64,000 nt of DNA, taken from assembly GCF_000764305.2 (NCBI RefSeq), contig NW_025935155.1, forward strand, positions 192,259-256,258, written 5' to 3'. The first letter of the stretch is position 1, and each line of letters begins with the position of its first letter. This stretch comes from Hyalella azteca (taxonomy: Eukaryota > Arthropoda > Malacostraca > Amphipoda > Hyalellidae). The notes below the pieces were generated by a model. It did no database searches. It saw only the letters and a list, made by a program, of their open reading frames with translations, and was not told the origin of the DNA. Shown here piece after piece: positions 39,354-52,231 of the stretch. Both the position numbers and the translations under genes were made by a program.

Positions 39354-40276
39354 TTTGTCTCGGCCTAGCGGAAAGATGCATTGCCGAGAGACAACCAGGG
39401 TACTAGGTTAATGTAGAGTGAATGGTTGTTTATAACTTTTGGAATTGTTACGAGATAAGATACGAACAAAGAGGTCGGTGATTGAATGTAGAAGGAAGAA
39501 TGAATGTAAATCGACTATTGACCCATCGTCCTAATTATAAAGCAAGTACCTGGCTATATTTCGAGATGCCGCTCGACCCTAGTTTTTTTTTATTTCGCTT
39601 AGCGATATTTAGAAATTTATTAAACAAAAATTTTTTTGCTAAAATATTTATTGCTATTTTGTTATGAAATTACGACAGGATAAAATTGCTTCATCTTCAA
39701 CTTTGCGATCGTGACAGATAGAGATCTCCTTCTTCGATCACGGACTTCAATCAAATCGTGTCCTGAAATTCACCTTTAATTGACTATTAAATGTGGCCAA
39801 ATCGGGCGGCAATTTGAGGTGCTTATGTGGCAACGAGAGGTACTTATCTCTCTGAGGCCTCATCTTCTCACCAAATTGAGGGTTAGCTTAGGCTAATGCG
39901 CATAGCGTAGTAGTGCTTCCGCTGCGCTTTAAAGGAGGCATGTGTATTCTTCCGCCACCTGCCTAAACTTCCATGAGCGATGACCATCGTTCACTGGATG
40001 ATCTCTGCCTCAGGGTTTGTGCATTGACTTTAAGTTGTTGAGTTCACCCTATCTGGTGGAAGATAATATTTTAGTAGCATTAGGAAAAACATTTACACTA
40101 CTCAAGATGAGACCGCAACTACACAGACACCGCAAAAAGCTGTGAATGTTCTGCGATGTTAAGAATTGGCGACAGGCCTACGGCCTACTAAACGCCGAAA
40201 CCGCTATTAAGATGATAAATCGAAAGTTGCAAAATGATTTTAGTTGCAGTTTCTTCTTGTGTCTCCGGGTTTACTC

Positions 40277-41229
40277 ATATAGTGTAGAAATGAACATGAA
40301 ATTTTAAAGTCAAATCAATGGCAGCTTCTGAGCTCATAACTTTCACCCGTGTTTGATTTAGTTAATGAGTTTATGAAAATTCATGCGTTACAGCCATTTA
40401 TTCCATCAATACTTATGGAACATGACAATTTACTTGGTCAAAATCAATATTATGCTTGTAAACGGTCAAATGTCGAAGCATTTTCAAGCGGCGTAAGACA
40501 ACGCGAGTGGGAAAATTTTTCGGCATGGAATAAAATCTAGTCCAAATGTTTGTCGCTTGCGAGAAAACCTGAAGCTTGCCATGTTTCAGTTCGGCTATTA
40601 TCTCAAACATCGGCTGTTTGCAAACATGGATAATTTCTGATGTCAAAACATTATTTACCCTGAGTGTCCGTCAGTTGATATTTTACTATTCAACATGTAT
40701 GTATTCTATTAGGCTATAGAAACTTGCTTGTTAAATCGTGCAGCACAAGACACCTTTTCGATCTGTGTGCTTCTTGTGGCCGTACATCGAGGGAACGTAA
40801 CTCAAAACTTTATGCAATTTTTCTAATACTGATTAAATTTATTTAATTTCATACTTCATCGAAGGCGGACTCTATTTAATTTCATACTTTTCATAATATT
40901 GACATACGGATGCAATGCATTTGTCAAACGCATCTCAGAAACAGCTGAGCCAGCCAAGTGGTTCAGACAGAGAGAAGAACCACAACCGGTCATGAGCGTC
41001 TGATTTGTGACGAATCAGTCGAATGCTCGAAGCTAAGTAAAGTAGGCAGTTGCGCTCTGGACGTTGTGGTGTGAGGTTATGCTACGTTCTTAGAAGGCTT
41101 GTGTACTCCATTTCCCGTTATCTCACTTCAGAACCTGGATTAATCATCAGTAAGTTTTAAATTTACTTCAAAATTGACAAAAGATTTATTATTAATTGTA
41201 TCTTAGCTTGGATGCTGTATTAAAAACTA
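40277..41229 (+). repeat. 953-bp tandem duplication, copy 1
   Basis: The 953-bp block begins ATATAGTGTAGAAATGAACA and is repeated immediately to the right. By eye only three substitutions separate the copies (for example GACAACGCG versus GACAATGCG). It has no recognised coding content. Confidence 0.95.
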
Positions 41230-42180
41230 ATATAGTGTAGAAATGAACATGAAATTTTAAAGTCAAATCAATGGCAGCTTCTGAGCTCATAACTTTCACC
41301 CGTGTTTGATTTAGTTAATGAGTTTATGAAAATTCATGCGTTACAGCCATTTATTCCATCAATACTTATGGAACATGACAATTTACTTGGTCAAAATCAA
41401 TATTATGCTTGTAAACGGTCAAATGTCGAAGCATTTTCAAGCGGCGTAAGACAATGCGAGTGGGAAAATTTTTCGGCATGGAATAAAATCTAGTCCAAAT
41501 GTTTGTCGCTTGCGAGAAAACCTGAAGCTTGCCATGTTTCAGTTCGGCTATTATCTCAAACATCGGCTGTTTGCAAACATGGATAAATTCTGATGTCAAA
41601 ACATTATTTACCCTGAGTGTCCGTCAGTTGATATTTTACTATTCAACATGTATGTATTCTATTAGGCTATAGAAACTTGCTTGTTAAATCGTGCAGCACA
41701 AGACACCTTTTCGATCTGTGTGCTTCTTGTGGCCGTACATCGAGGGAACGTAACTCAAAACTTTATGCAATTTTTCTAATACTGATTAAATTTATTTAAT
41801 TTCATACTTCATCGAAGGCGGACTCTATTTAATTTCATACTTTTCATAATATTGACATACGGATGCAATGCATTTGTCAAACGCATCTCAGAAACAGCTG
41901 AGCCAGCCAAGTGGTTCAGACAGAGAGAAGAACCACAACCGGTCATGAGCGTCTGATTTGTGACGAATCAGTCGAATGCTCGAAGCTAAGTAAAGTAGGC
42001 AGTTGCGCTCTGGACGTTGTGGTGTGAGGTTATGCTACGTTCTTAGAAGGCTTGTGTACTCCATTTCCCGTTATCTCACTTCAGAACCTGGATTAATCAT
42101 CAGTAAGTTTTAAATTTACTTCAAAATTGACAAAAGATTTATTATTAATTGTATCTTAGCTTGAATGCTGTATTAAAAAC
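41230..42180 (+). repeat. 953-bp tandem duplication, copy 2
   Basis: This is the second copy, lacking only the last two bases of the unit, and ends at TATTAAAAAC before unique sequence. The short reading frames in both copies are identical apart from single residues and have no family resemblance. Confidence 0.95.
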
Positions 42181-43394
42181 TGGCGGATTCTCGATGGCCT
42201 ACAATTATGTGAGTCGTAGGTTTGCCTCGCGTCCCAAATAGAGAATAGATGATTGATCAAGGTTCCTATTGTAAGAATTAATCGCTTTGTGTTCTTTATC
42301 TCATTCAGAATTCTGCGTGGAATTCCCAACCCAAGCGTTTATATGGTTCATGATCGTGGTGATTTTGAAACCTAACCTTTATTCTTGCCTTAGCTTAGCC
42401 TTTAGGCGGTTCTCAGCAAACTTTACTATTTTGCCTTCTAACCAAGTTAACGCACCAGGGAATCCAAAGAATTAGCGATCGTTGGATAATGTGGTTGTTT
42501 ATTGTGCCTTTTGTGGTAGCCTGGTAGGAAATGAACGTTTTGAATCGCAGTCAGTTAATATTTTTGTAATTCTTGTGCTGGGTTACTGGAGTGATCGATT
42601 TATTCGATGTAGCGATTGCCTTATTCCAGTTATTCGATTACAAGTAAAGCTCAAGAATCAAGATCTAAATGAAGACCCACTTAGAACTGGTAATTGTATT
42701 TTATATAGCCGAGTTTACCCTGTTCGTTGCAATTCTTACTATGATCGAGTACTATTAGTATTAGGGTCTTATGTAGTCACTAGTCGGGTTAGGGGCAATA
42801 GGCTAGTCGGGTTATGAAACCGTAAAAACCTCAACTGCGTTGCGGTACCGGTGAGGCTGTGATACGTGCTTAGACTTGTGATGTGCTGTGCTGGTGTCTG
42901 AATTTTGCCAAGGTATTTGCAATTCTTATTCGAATTAATATACCAGGGTAATATTACCATTATTAAGTAAACAAATATGAAAATTAAAACATGGAAACGA
43001 AAAATGGTCAAATGATAATGATTCTGATGCTGTCTTTTTGGCTTTTATTCAACGGAATTAAATTACACCCAGACATATTTTGGGTGTACTTCCTTTATAA
43101 GTTAATGAAATTCTAGAGGAAAATGTAATGTAATCAATTAACTATCTACGCATAATTCTTATTTCACGATTTTCACCACTCCATTATTCTCCATACCGTG
43201 AGAAATCAATATTTTCCTTAGGCTGCAGTACACCATACCCACCATAGTAGGTGTGCCAGATTACCAATTACCTAACGAGTGTCGAGTTCTTGCACGCGTA
43301 CGAGTCGTGCTATGCCTTTATATCATATTAACACAAGGAGTATTATTTACTTTGATTATATCATTTCTCGTGGAGGATTTTTCATTGGTATTTT

Positions 43395-43474
43395 CATGTG
43401 TACCAGTGTCACGCTGGTACACATGGTAACCACTCAAACGTACACACACTGTCAGCATGTGTACGTTTGAGTGG
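43395..43474. other. Two adjacent perfect hairpins
   Basis: CATGTGTACCAG (43395-43406) pairs with CTGGTACACATG (43414-43425). Four bases later CCACTCAAACGTACACA (43430-43446) pairs with TGTGTACGTTTGAGTGG (43458-43474). Both stems are perfect. Confidence 0.85.
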
Positions 43475-44220
43475 TCAGCAGATTGACATAGACGCCCCAG
43501 GCATGGAGACGCACATAGCACTTAGTCCTAACCCTGCCTACCTCCATTGAGCCACAAGTCTCCCGCTGACGCCGTTTAGATCTTTATTATTGCGCCCTAC
43601 TGATACCGCTGAGTATTAGCTGCGATGCGGGTGCTGACAACTCCATGTTTACTGTATTTTCTGAAAATAGAAGTGAAAAAATTTAAGACTGTAGTGTCTA
43701 CTTGCCAATTATATTCGACATAAGTTGCCATATAGTATGATAGTGTTCTGGAATTAGTAGTCGCGAAAATTCGGTGTATGATATAATCAGTGTACGATAT
43801 GGTTCAGTTTCATATCTACTCATTACTGATATCTTGCCTTTAGTTGTTTTAATAGCATTAAATTAGGTTCATGTGAAATCGATGCGTATTGTGTTGTATT
43901 GGATAACTGGCTTATAAAAGTCAATTAGTATATCAGGCTAACAGTTTAATCTTCACGGAATATTGACGTAGGTTTTGATATGCAAGCTCACGTAGTGTAC
44001 TAATAGTTGTGTAAGTGTTGGTCAGCATCACCGAGGAGGATATCGCGGACAGTAGCGCAGTGCAACTGTCCTTGCCCAGCTATGGGGGTGCCTTCTCTGC
44101 CTCCTCTTGTGCGACGGCATCCAAACGCCTCCCCTTTTTCGGTCTAGGTCGAGGGTCTTATGCATGTTTGGTGGTCAGGGTGGAATTCATGCAATGATAT
44201 TTCATGTATTCAAGATCAAC

Positions 44221-44898
44221 CCAGCCAGATTACTTAGGCAGTACCTACCAAAATATCAGCTTATTATATATTAAAAATATCGTTGAAGATTATTAGATCC
44301 AATATATATGCGCTTATTCATATATTACCCCTTTCCGAATCCCGCCTTGAACTGGTTGGTGACAACGAAATTTTTAGGGGAAAATTAAAATTTTGACTGC
44401 ATTTCGTATATTTTACGCTTTTTTTTTATTTAAACATTCATTCATTCATAATAATACAGTGGATACTCCATAATTGAAAGAAAAAAACCCACCAAGGGTG
44501 GCGTGCACGCTGATGTTATTTTTGTTCTCCACATTTTTGTTGAACGTCTTGATCTAAAAAGACATTGAATTTTTGGGAAGAAATTACGCGTTCAGTTTTA
44601 TTTGAAGTATTGTTTTCTGGCTTTAGCTTTAGCTTGTGAAAGTTATTCTATTGGTAAAAGTGTTAGTGACTAATTGTTGGCATGTTTGAAAATTAATTTG
44701 ACAGGAGACTGGCCGTTGTGCGTTGTCTCAACATGCCGTAGTCTCAATGCAATTTTAGACAAGATGATAAAAAGATTACAATATGTTTTTGATAAGAACC
44801 TTAATTTGATAACGTTAACTTATCTATATTTATGAGAAATGCAATTTTTCATCAAATTTCGGTGTGAATGGCATTATTGTTTGGGAATAATATTTCCA
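44221..44898 (+). repeat. 678-bp tandem duplication, copy 1
   Basis: The block begins CCAGCCAGATTACTTAGGCA and recurs directly downstream. It is AT-rich and I recognise no gene. Differences between copies are very few, such as TTGGTAAAAGTG versus TTGTTAAAGTG. Confidence 0.95.
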
Positions 44899-45575
44899 CC
44901 AGCCAGATTACTTAGGCAGTACCTACCAAAATATCAGCTTATTATATATTAAAAATATCGTTGAAGATTATTAGATCCAATATATATGCGCTTATTCATA
45001 TATTACCCCTTTCCGAATCCCGCCTTGAACTGGTTGGTGACAACGAAATTTTTAGGGGAAAATTAAAATTTTGACTGCATTTCGTATATTTTACGCTTTT
45101 TTTTTATTTAAACATTCATTCATTCATAATAATACAGTGGATACTCCATAATTGAAAGAAAAAAACCCACCAAGGGTGGCGTGCACGCTGATGTTATTTT
45201 TGTTCTCCACATTTTTGTTGAACGTCTTGATCTAAAAAGACATTGAATTTTTGGGAAGAAATTACGCGTTCAGTTTTATTTGAAGTATTGTTTTCTGGCT
45301 TTAGCTTTAGCTTGTGAAAGTTATTCTATTGTTAAAGTGTTAGTGACTAATTGTTGGCATGTTTGAAAATTAATTTGACAGGAGACTGGCCGTTGTGCGT
45401 TGTCTCAACATGCCGTAGTCTCAATGCAATTTTAGACAAGATGATAAAAAGATTACAATATGTTTTTGATAAGAACCTTAATTTGATAACGTTAACTTAT
45501 CTATATTTATGAGAAATGCAATTTTTCATCAAATTTCGGTGTGAATGGCATTATTGTTTGGGAATAATATTTCCA
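44899..45575 (+). repeat. 678-bp tandem duplication, copy 2
   Basis: This is the second copy, one base shorter, ending GGAATAATATTTCCA before unique sequence. Confidence 0.95.
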
Positions 45576-45630
45576 TGTGCTCTGTTTAAGTTATTTAACC
45601 ATGATATGAGCGGAATCCTGTAGCTGCCAC

Positions 45631-45726
45631 GCACACTGTGTAAATGCTGTGTGCGCACACTGTGTAAATGCTGTGTGCGCACACTGTGTAAATGCTGTGT
45701 GCGCACACTGTGTAAATGCTGTGTGC
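45631..45726 (+). repeat. 24-bp minisatellite, four perfect units
   Basis: Four identical units beginning GCACACTGTGTAAATGCTGT and ending GTGC. Each unit has inverted ends (GCACAC and GTGTGC). Confidence 0.97.
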
Positions 45727-48700
45727 GGCAGCGTTCGTGACTGTCACGTGTGACTGCATACATCCTGGTGCTGACATGAGACACATCACACGCGTGTGTG
45801 TTGTTATATGTATAGGGCGGTGTCGTGTTATAAGCTTACGTATAACTGGCATATGTCATGCGCACACAATGCACGCAATATGACTCACTGGACGGACGTA
45901 TTGATGAGCTAGTATTAGCTTGCTAGACCTATCAAATTGAAATCATATTTGAATATCGCATCAGTTTAACCTTAGAATTGTATTAAAAACAGACTTTTTG
46001 ATAGTGAATAATGTTCAAATGGCACTTGAGTTACTCAATGTAGTTATATGACCCTTAACTGAACGCAATCCGGGAATTAAATGGAAAAAAGTGGTTGTTT
46101 TATTGTAAATATTTTCCAATTCACATTTTTTTCAGCTCAGTGCAATTTTGTGAAGTATTCATAATATTTAAGCATAGTAAGTAATTTGATTTATCTTTTC
46201 TTTTATCCACTTCATTGTAATTGGGGATAATCCATGAGAAATATATTATAGAAAATAATCCTTCAATAGCTATTGCAGTTAGTGGCTATTTTATTTCAGC
46301 TTTATTCTTGATTTACGATCACGCCAGGCCTTCTGATGTGTTGATATTGTAGATAAATATTGGCCATTCCGAGCTCATTTAGCCTCACAAAATCGCTGAC
46401 TCTGCAGATGGTGCTGCAGACTCAGCAACATGCCAGACTTGATATCCCTGAAAGATTTTGATCCAATCCTGACTTGCTACAGTTTGCGGAGACTTGAAGG
46501 AGGGGCAGAGCATGATACTTGACGGCAATTTTGTTCGTAGCAGATTCATATTATTCTTTGCCACATATAATTTGCTATGCTGAGTTTCTCAATGAACTCG
46601 ATGAATATTTTCATTTAATATGATATAGTTCACATACAGCGCTAGTGTGATCCAAAATAGTTCAAGTACAAACAGATGAATTGCAGTATATTGTTCATTG
46701 CTGTATAGCGTTTTATTTGTTGTGAACGAAGATAATTTTAACTGAATACTTTTGCATCTTGACCCGAGTCACATCTATATTTCTGTGGTGTTCTTGTTAC
46801 TATTGTATAGCATTTACCGATACTACAGCACCGATTCAAACGTCATGCCTGCTAAATCCAAATGTCGGATATAGTTAGTATATATGGTTTTGTGTTCTTC
46901 TTACATACGGTACTGAATTTTCACTCATTTAATAATCAGTTGAGCACAAAACATTTCTTGACATGGCAGTGCCCTGCGAGTAAACGTGCCCACTCTTGCA
47001 CTCTGATAGCTAAAGCAGCCTCTGCTATATTTAGTTCCTCTTCTCGGGTGTTTATTTATCTCATTTTGTTTTCTTGTGTACGTTTAAATTAAAATTCGGA
47101 ACGTTGTGTTACTTTTTCTATTGTTCAAGTCTGTTCAAATCAAGTCGTATTATTTGATCTAACGTTCATGTCGCGCAATTGAACCTTCTTGAATGACTAT
47201 ACATCTGGTCACTTTACACTTGAACAATGATTTTAAACTCGTAATATCGCGTGCCAACGGCTCGCTATGAAAACGATTTTAATCCTTCTAGTGCAACATT
47301 GCGTTCGCTATTGTATTGCTTGAGCACGCTGCACTATTATCATGGTTTATATAACTCACATACTAGTACTGTGATAATAATAGTATTAGTACTATTATTT
47401 GCATGGTCATAATGAAAAAACACGAAATTTCTGATCGATGTGGTCATTGCTCGGTTGTTATTGTAACAATCATGCTTATCTTATCAGTTGTCTGCACTAT
47501 CAACGTCGAATGCTTTCTCGTCATAACATCGTACAAATCATTTCCAAAGATAGCGAAATAACTTCTAGTACCTCCGCTTCTCTTGTACGTCGAGCAGCCC
47601 AATCTTTGTTCAACCCATCTTTGTCCGTTCGTTGCCGTTGTCCTGCGAATTTCCGGTATAGATGCTTGCTTAATAAATTCATCATTTATGATTTGTATTA
47701 TTATTGTTACTAAAATATCAGTATCATATTCTATTATTGTCAATATTATTTAGCATAATTTATCGGAATAATTAGCTACGCATTGTATCTATTAGCACTC
47801 GCACATATAAATGCAATATCAAGTGGTCTAATCTAATATTGACTGGCACAATACATTTGATGAGTTATAGTTAAAGAACTTTTCATTTTGTTTCAGTTAA
47901 GCATCTTTGTCTGATGAATTTTAAAACTTGATAGAAACGATAATGAAAGGTATAAACCAAATCCGGATCACACAGTTTTCTTTCTGAGAGTGAGACAAAC
48001 TCTGCTCGCTCGCTTGCAAGAAAACGGCCCAAGTGTCAACAATTTGTAGTCTAGGTGCATCACGATGCTCGCTCCATCCGTGAAAGCTTATGCTTTTGTA
48101 TAAGTTTGCCCTGCACATGTGCGCACTCGCTGTCTCAAAGGATTGTCTGCAAAAATCATTAGTCCGCGTATCATCAGATTGTGTCTTCGTGATATGCAGC
48201 ATATGCTACTAGTGAATTATGCGTGTTAGGTATCTGGTATCTCGTACGCGAATAGTTATCTTATTGTCTACGACGAAAAAAACTCGATAATGCGGCTTGA
48301 GATCAAGAGATTGCATCGAAGTTTTTTTTGTACATGGCTACTTCTATTCTAACTTTTCCATGTAACGTAGTTGACAGCTTGTAAATGTTACAGCTCGGGT
48401 CTCTGGGTCTCTCGCAGCATTATTTATTCATGTTTAACTAACGGAAACGTGCGTCAACGAATTCGACCATTTCCGCTCCCTATTTTTTCTAGAACCCTTC
48501 ACACCGCCTCACTTATGTCCCTTTAAGTGTCAATGTATATTTCTTTTATTTACGGTGCAGAATCTTGCTCATTATCAGCTCGTGACTCCTAAGAACATTT
48601 GAAATTTAGTGCGTTTTCCTGCAGCTTTATCGGCCGTCGTCGGGAGCCGAGAGCTCGCGTCCGGTTGACATTTGGGCACCATGTACGGGTACAATTCTGC

Positions 48701-50220
48701 CTCCTGTACGGTGGTGTAATTTCCGCGAAATATATTAGAAACTTATCGTGCAAAATCTGCAATTTGAAAGCAATTGGAACCATATTGCGCGCTGTTGTTC
48801 GATTCAATGTCGTAGTGTTATGTAGTAATAATTATATTTTTATTTCATTAGAGGTTATCTCATGTATCTGATACACATTGGCATGAATTTCCCTCTCTAT
48901 ATAGCGCAATATAGTCTCACACGGTCTCTTCATCAAACTTGGGATTTAAGGAGCTACTGCAAGCTGACCACTGAACTGGTGACCAGTACTGCAGTAATGG
49001 CATATTCGTGCTCACTGAAGGACTAGAGCGCAGGAAGCCAACAGTTAACTAAGGGCGTCACGCTCGTATATCTCCCACCTAATATTCGGCATCGTGCCAA
49101 TTGCAGTGTGTCTTGTTCTCAGTATGCATTACTGACCAGTATATTGTACCATTATCGCAACATCTACGATGACAGCTCCGTATTTCCTTGGATGATAGTG
49201 AATAAATTCTGTAGAGTTTCTTTGTCTTTTCCTCGCAAGTTCAGCTTAGTCATCTACTACTGTGTTGCCACTTGATCGAGTGTCGCGATTTGCTGTCCAT
49301 GCCGCCGTTCCCACCAATGATAAGCTTGCCTGATCCTCGATCACATATTGTTGCTCGATACAACAATTGAGATCACAAGACCAACCCAGCAGCTGAGTGC
49401 CACGTAAACTCGTTTAGCTCTCGGCTGCTGAAGCCCAAGTTTGTTAATATGGCAACAAGTGGCGAGATTTGGCACATCGGCCACAGTGACGTCATCACAG
49501 TGTTTGCGGTGGCCTGTTTCCAAGAATTTTACTGGATGTGGTGTGCGTTTCAGATGAGTCGTTAGCATTGTTCTTTAAATAATAGTTATTTATGTCCAAG
49601 GTTACTTTGAAGTTTTCGCTATTCATCTTGATATCCGCAATCAGTATTCCCGCGAATTGGTCCGTAACCTTAGTGTCGGCTCTCTTCATTTCCCACGAAG
49701 TTTTAATGCTCAGCGATTCGTCTTATTTATCAAATATCGAAAGTAAATTTTAATAATTAGATTAGGAATGAATCATGATTTGAAAAATCACGAGGATTTT
49801 TATAATCGGTCCTAAATGTTATACGTTATTATTACGGTCTAATTTTACCTCGTTGAACGTAGGTACCTACTGCTCCCTTCGCAGTCAAAATATATATTTG
49901 TATAGGTTGATGTCGGAAAATGTTTTGTTTCCAACTATTGATTTTGTTAAATGTATTTGAAGTAACGCATATCTAAATTACATGCTAAAAACGGCAAGCA
50001 TGACGCAGCCTCTTGCGGCTACCGTTACCTTGACTGTACAACGTTTCTCCTGACGTCTGACGTCATATGCAACGTGCAGTGATTTCTAGAGTGCGTCACG
50101 CGATAGGAAAGTAGGATCCGTCGCACGCATGATGAAAGTTAGGCGCAGCTAATTATGCAGCACTTGTGTCTTGTGCTACCTGTGTAGGTATTGCTAGTAA
50201 TCTATATGAAATGAAAAACT
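45727..50220. other. No gene seen
   Basis: AT-rich. It holds a 13-bp hairpin with one mismatch (46395-46407 with 46414-46426). Short frames overlap on both strands at 47438-47743 and 48589-48871 without family resemblance. Confidence 0.55.
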
Positions 50221-50463
50221 AGTGTTATCTGTACTGAGAGGACATTACTAGTGATGTAGAACCAGTGCTATCTGTGCTGAGAGAATATTGCTAGTAACGT
50301 AGAACTAGTGTTATCTGTGCTGAGAGAATATTGCTAGTAACGTAGAACTAGTGTTATCTGTGCTGAGAGAATATTGCTAGAATTGTAGAACTAGTGTTAT
50401 CTGTGCTGAAAGAATATTGCTAGTAGTGTAGAACTAGTGTTATCTGTGCTGAGAGAATATTGC
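50221..50463 (+). repeat. 43-bp minisatellite upstream of drpr
   Basis: About 5.6 units starting at 50221, 50264, 50307, 50350, 50393 and 50436, each beginning AGTGTTATCTGTGCTGAGAG, followed by AATATTGCTAGTA and GTAGAACT. It lies about 740 bp before the first identified drpr exon. Confidence 0.95.
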
Positions 50464-51202
50464 TTCCATGTTCACGCAAAACACGTACACGCTATTACAG
50501 TTATCTTTAATTCTGTTTAAACCTTTGATGGCGGCTGCGTACTGATTAATCCAATCGTCTAAAAATTTAATGTCGCAACACAGGGCCCAAAAGATGCAGA
50601 GTCCCCTGTTTTTAACCTAAGAATTGCTCAGCATTCAAATGGACCCCACAACCCATTCCTGTTCATTATACAACAGTGTTCTTGATTGTACGGAAAGAGG
50701 ATAAATCATTTCGAATCTGGTGTCTGCCCATAAATCTAATATCTTAGTACGTTGAATCGATGTGAATACCTGCGCTGTATTTCCGTGATATTTTTCTAGA
50801 CCTGACGTTTATTGCAATTTTCTCGCGCATTTATACATGCTTTTTGTTCGCTGCAGCAGCTCCAGAAAGCACAAGCACAACCACAGTCGTACCGCGCAGC
50901 GTTAGCAATAGAGGCATCAGAATTCCTAGAGCTTCAAGTCAGTTATGCAGCCCTGTTATTGCCTCAATGAGTTTGCCCCCCAGCATTGCTCAGAGTATAT
51001 TAAGTTAAGGAAGACATTTGAACGAGAACAAGAACTTCTAGTAATAACTTTTGGAAGTATATACGCTGCATTGTCATGCATTCTTTTGGTACTGCACACA
51101 TTCTACCTTAGAAATTTCTTGAACGTTCCACCTAATTAAGTTTCAAATGTACTATACGTAGCTCTAATAATTTTCTTGCTTTCATATTACGTTTTTTTTC
51201 AG

Positions 51203-52231
51203 CTGGGACTGTGTGATGAAGATTGCGGGCGCTGGGCCGAGCCTCTGACGCCGTAGAACCATGAAGCCCTCAAGCAATACCTTCCCATGGGAGGGATACG
51301 CCTCCAGCAGCCAAAAGGGTGGTAGTCGGGACCAACGCGGAACGCATGAACTCCTTCTTGATGGAGCTTTCGCGTCCCCAAGTTCAACATATCAATATCA
51401 GCGTCGGTTGTTCGACATCCGAAATGATTCAGCAGGTGTTAAAGATGGGGCTAGAAACGCCCAAAGAAATAAAGACAATTTTGAATTAAACAGTAGCTGT
51501 GGAGCCGTGCAAAAAATAAACTTGTTCAGTGAAGACCAAACAAAAATTGCGCCCAAACAATCGCTTTTGATTGAGTCAAGAGCTGCATTCATCAATTCAT
51601 CCGAGGGCAGCAGAAGCAGCGGAGAAATGTCTTGGTGCAAAGAAAAGTCTACCTGGAGAGACGGAAGTCTTAGCGATCAACCTTCATTATCAGCTCCGTA
51701 TTGCTCTACGCCAGAAGGTTCTCTACAAGCCCCTTCTTCGCACAACCCTGCCGTTCATCCTCACTATAGAAGAACCCCTGCCAGACCGCATATTTCAGCT
51801 TCTTATACTCCTGAAACGAATGTTGACCATGCCGTGGCTCGTACAACGCATGTCCTGCGTCGTATCGATCCCGCCATGAATAATGTACTAAACTGTTCGA
51901 GTGGAAATTTTCTTTTATCTGCGAGCTTATCTGACTGGGATAATGTCTCATCAAAAGGAACCGAGAGCTCAACTTCTCAGGTTGATATTCAAAACAAACC
52001 TGAAAACGCTAATTACAAAACACCATTGGCTTCACGTCTCCATCCATTTAGCTATGCTAATTTATGTTTGGAATTTAGCACTCAACTTTTTTCCTGTCAA
52101 AACAATTTTTTTGCTCGAAAAAGCTTCTCTTTACCGTCTCGTCTGTACCTGCTGGCGATAATTGCCCTGATCATCATACCTGTCGCCACCAATGCTCTCA
52201 CGGGACCCAACGTCTGTTCCAAGCAAGAAAC
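51203..52231 (+). CDS. drpr: drpr exon 1: 5' UTR part (51203-51260) and codons 1-323
   Basis: A strong T-run and AG at 51201-51202 mark a splice acceptor, so an untranslated exon probably lies upstream. The ATG at 51261 has A at -3, and an in-frame TGA lies 15 nt before it, so this is the first possible AUG of the frame. Residues 1-290 are Ser/Asn/Gln-rich without a recognised domain. Residues 295-310 are hydrophobic, with a plausible signal-peptidase site after Ala312. Residues 315-323 (GPNVCSKQE) open the EMI domain. The donor is GTGAGT at 52232 and the exon ends in phase 2. The join to exon 2 restores a family-typical EMI sequence. The only Met codons are 1, 123 and 206, so no start sits directly before the hydrophobic stretch. 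Confidence 0.75.
51216..51248 (+). other. Upstream ORF in the drpr 5' leader
   Basis: An ATG with G at -3 opens a 10-codon reading frame (MKIAGAGPSL) that ends in TGA 12 nt before the main ATG at 51261. It overlaps neither the acceptor nor the main frame. Such leaders can lower translation of the main frame, but a regulatory role here is inference only. Confidence 0.4.

Noticed and set aside
40349..41599. Duplicated 63- and 77-codon genes
   Set aside because: They lie inside the 953-bp tandem duplication; the copies are near identical because of the duplication, and there is no family match or codon signal.
45551..45852. Minus-strand proteins with HSIYTVCA repeats
   Set aside because: These are frames through four identical 24-bp units.
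50945..51139. 64-codon frame upstream of drpr as a separate gene or first coding exon
   Set aside because: It ends in a stop before the 51203 acceptor and shows no compatible donor or similarity to the receptor.
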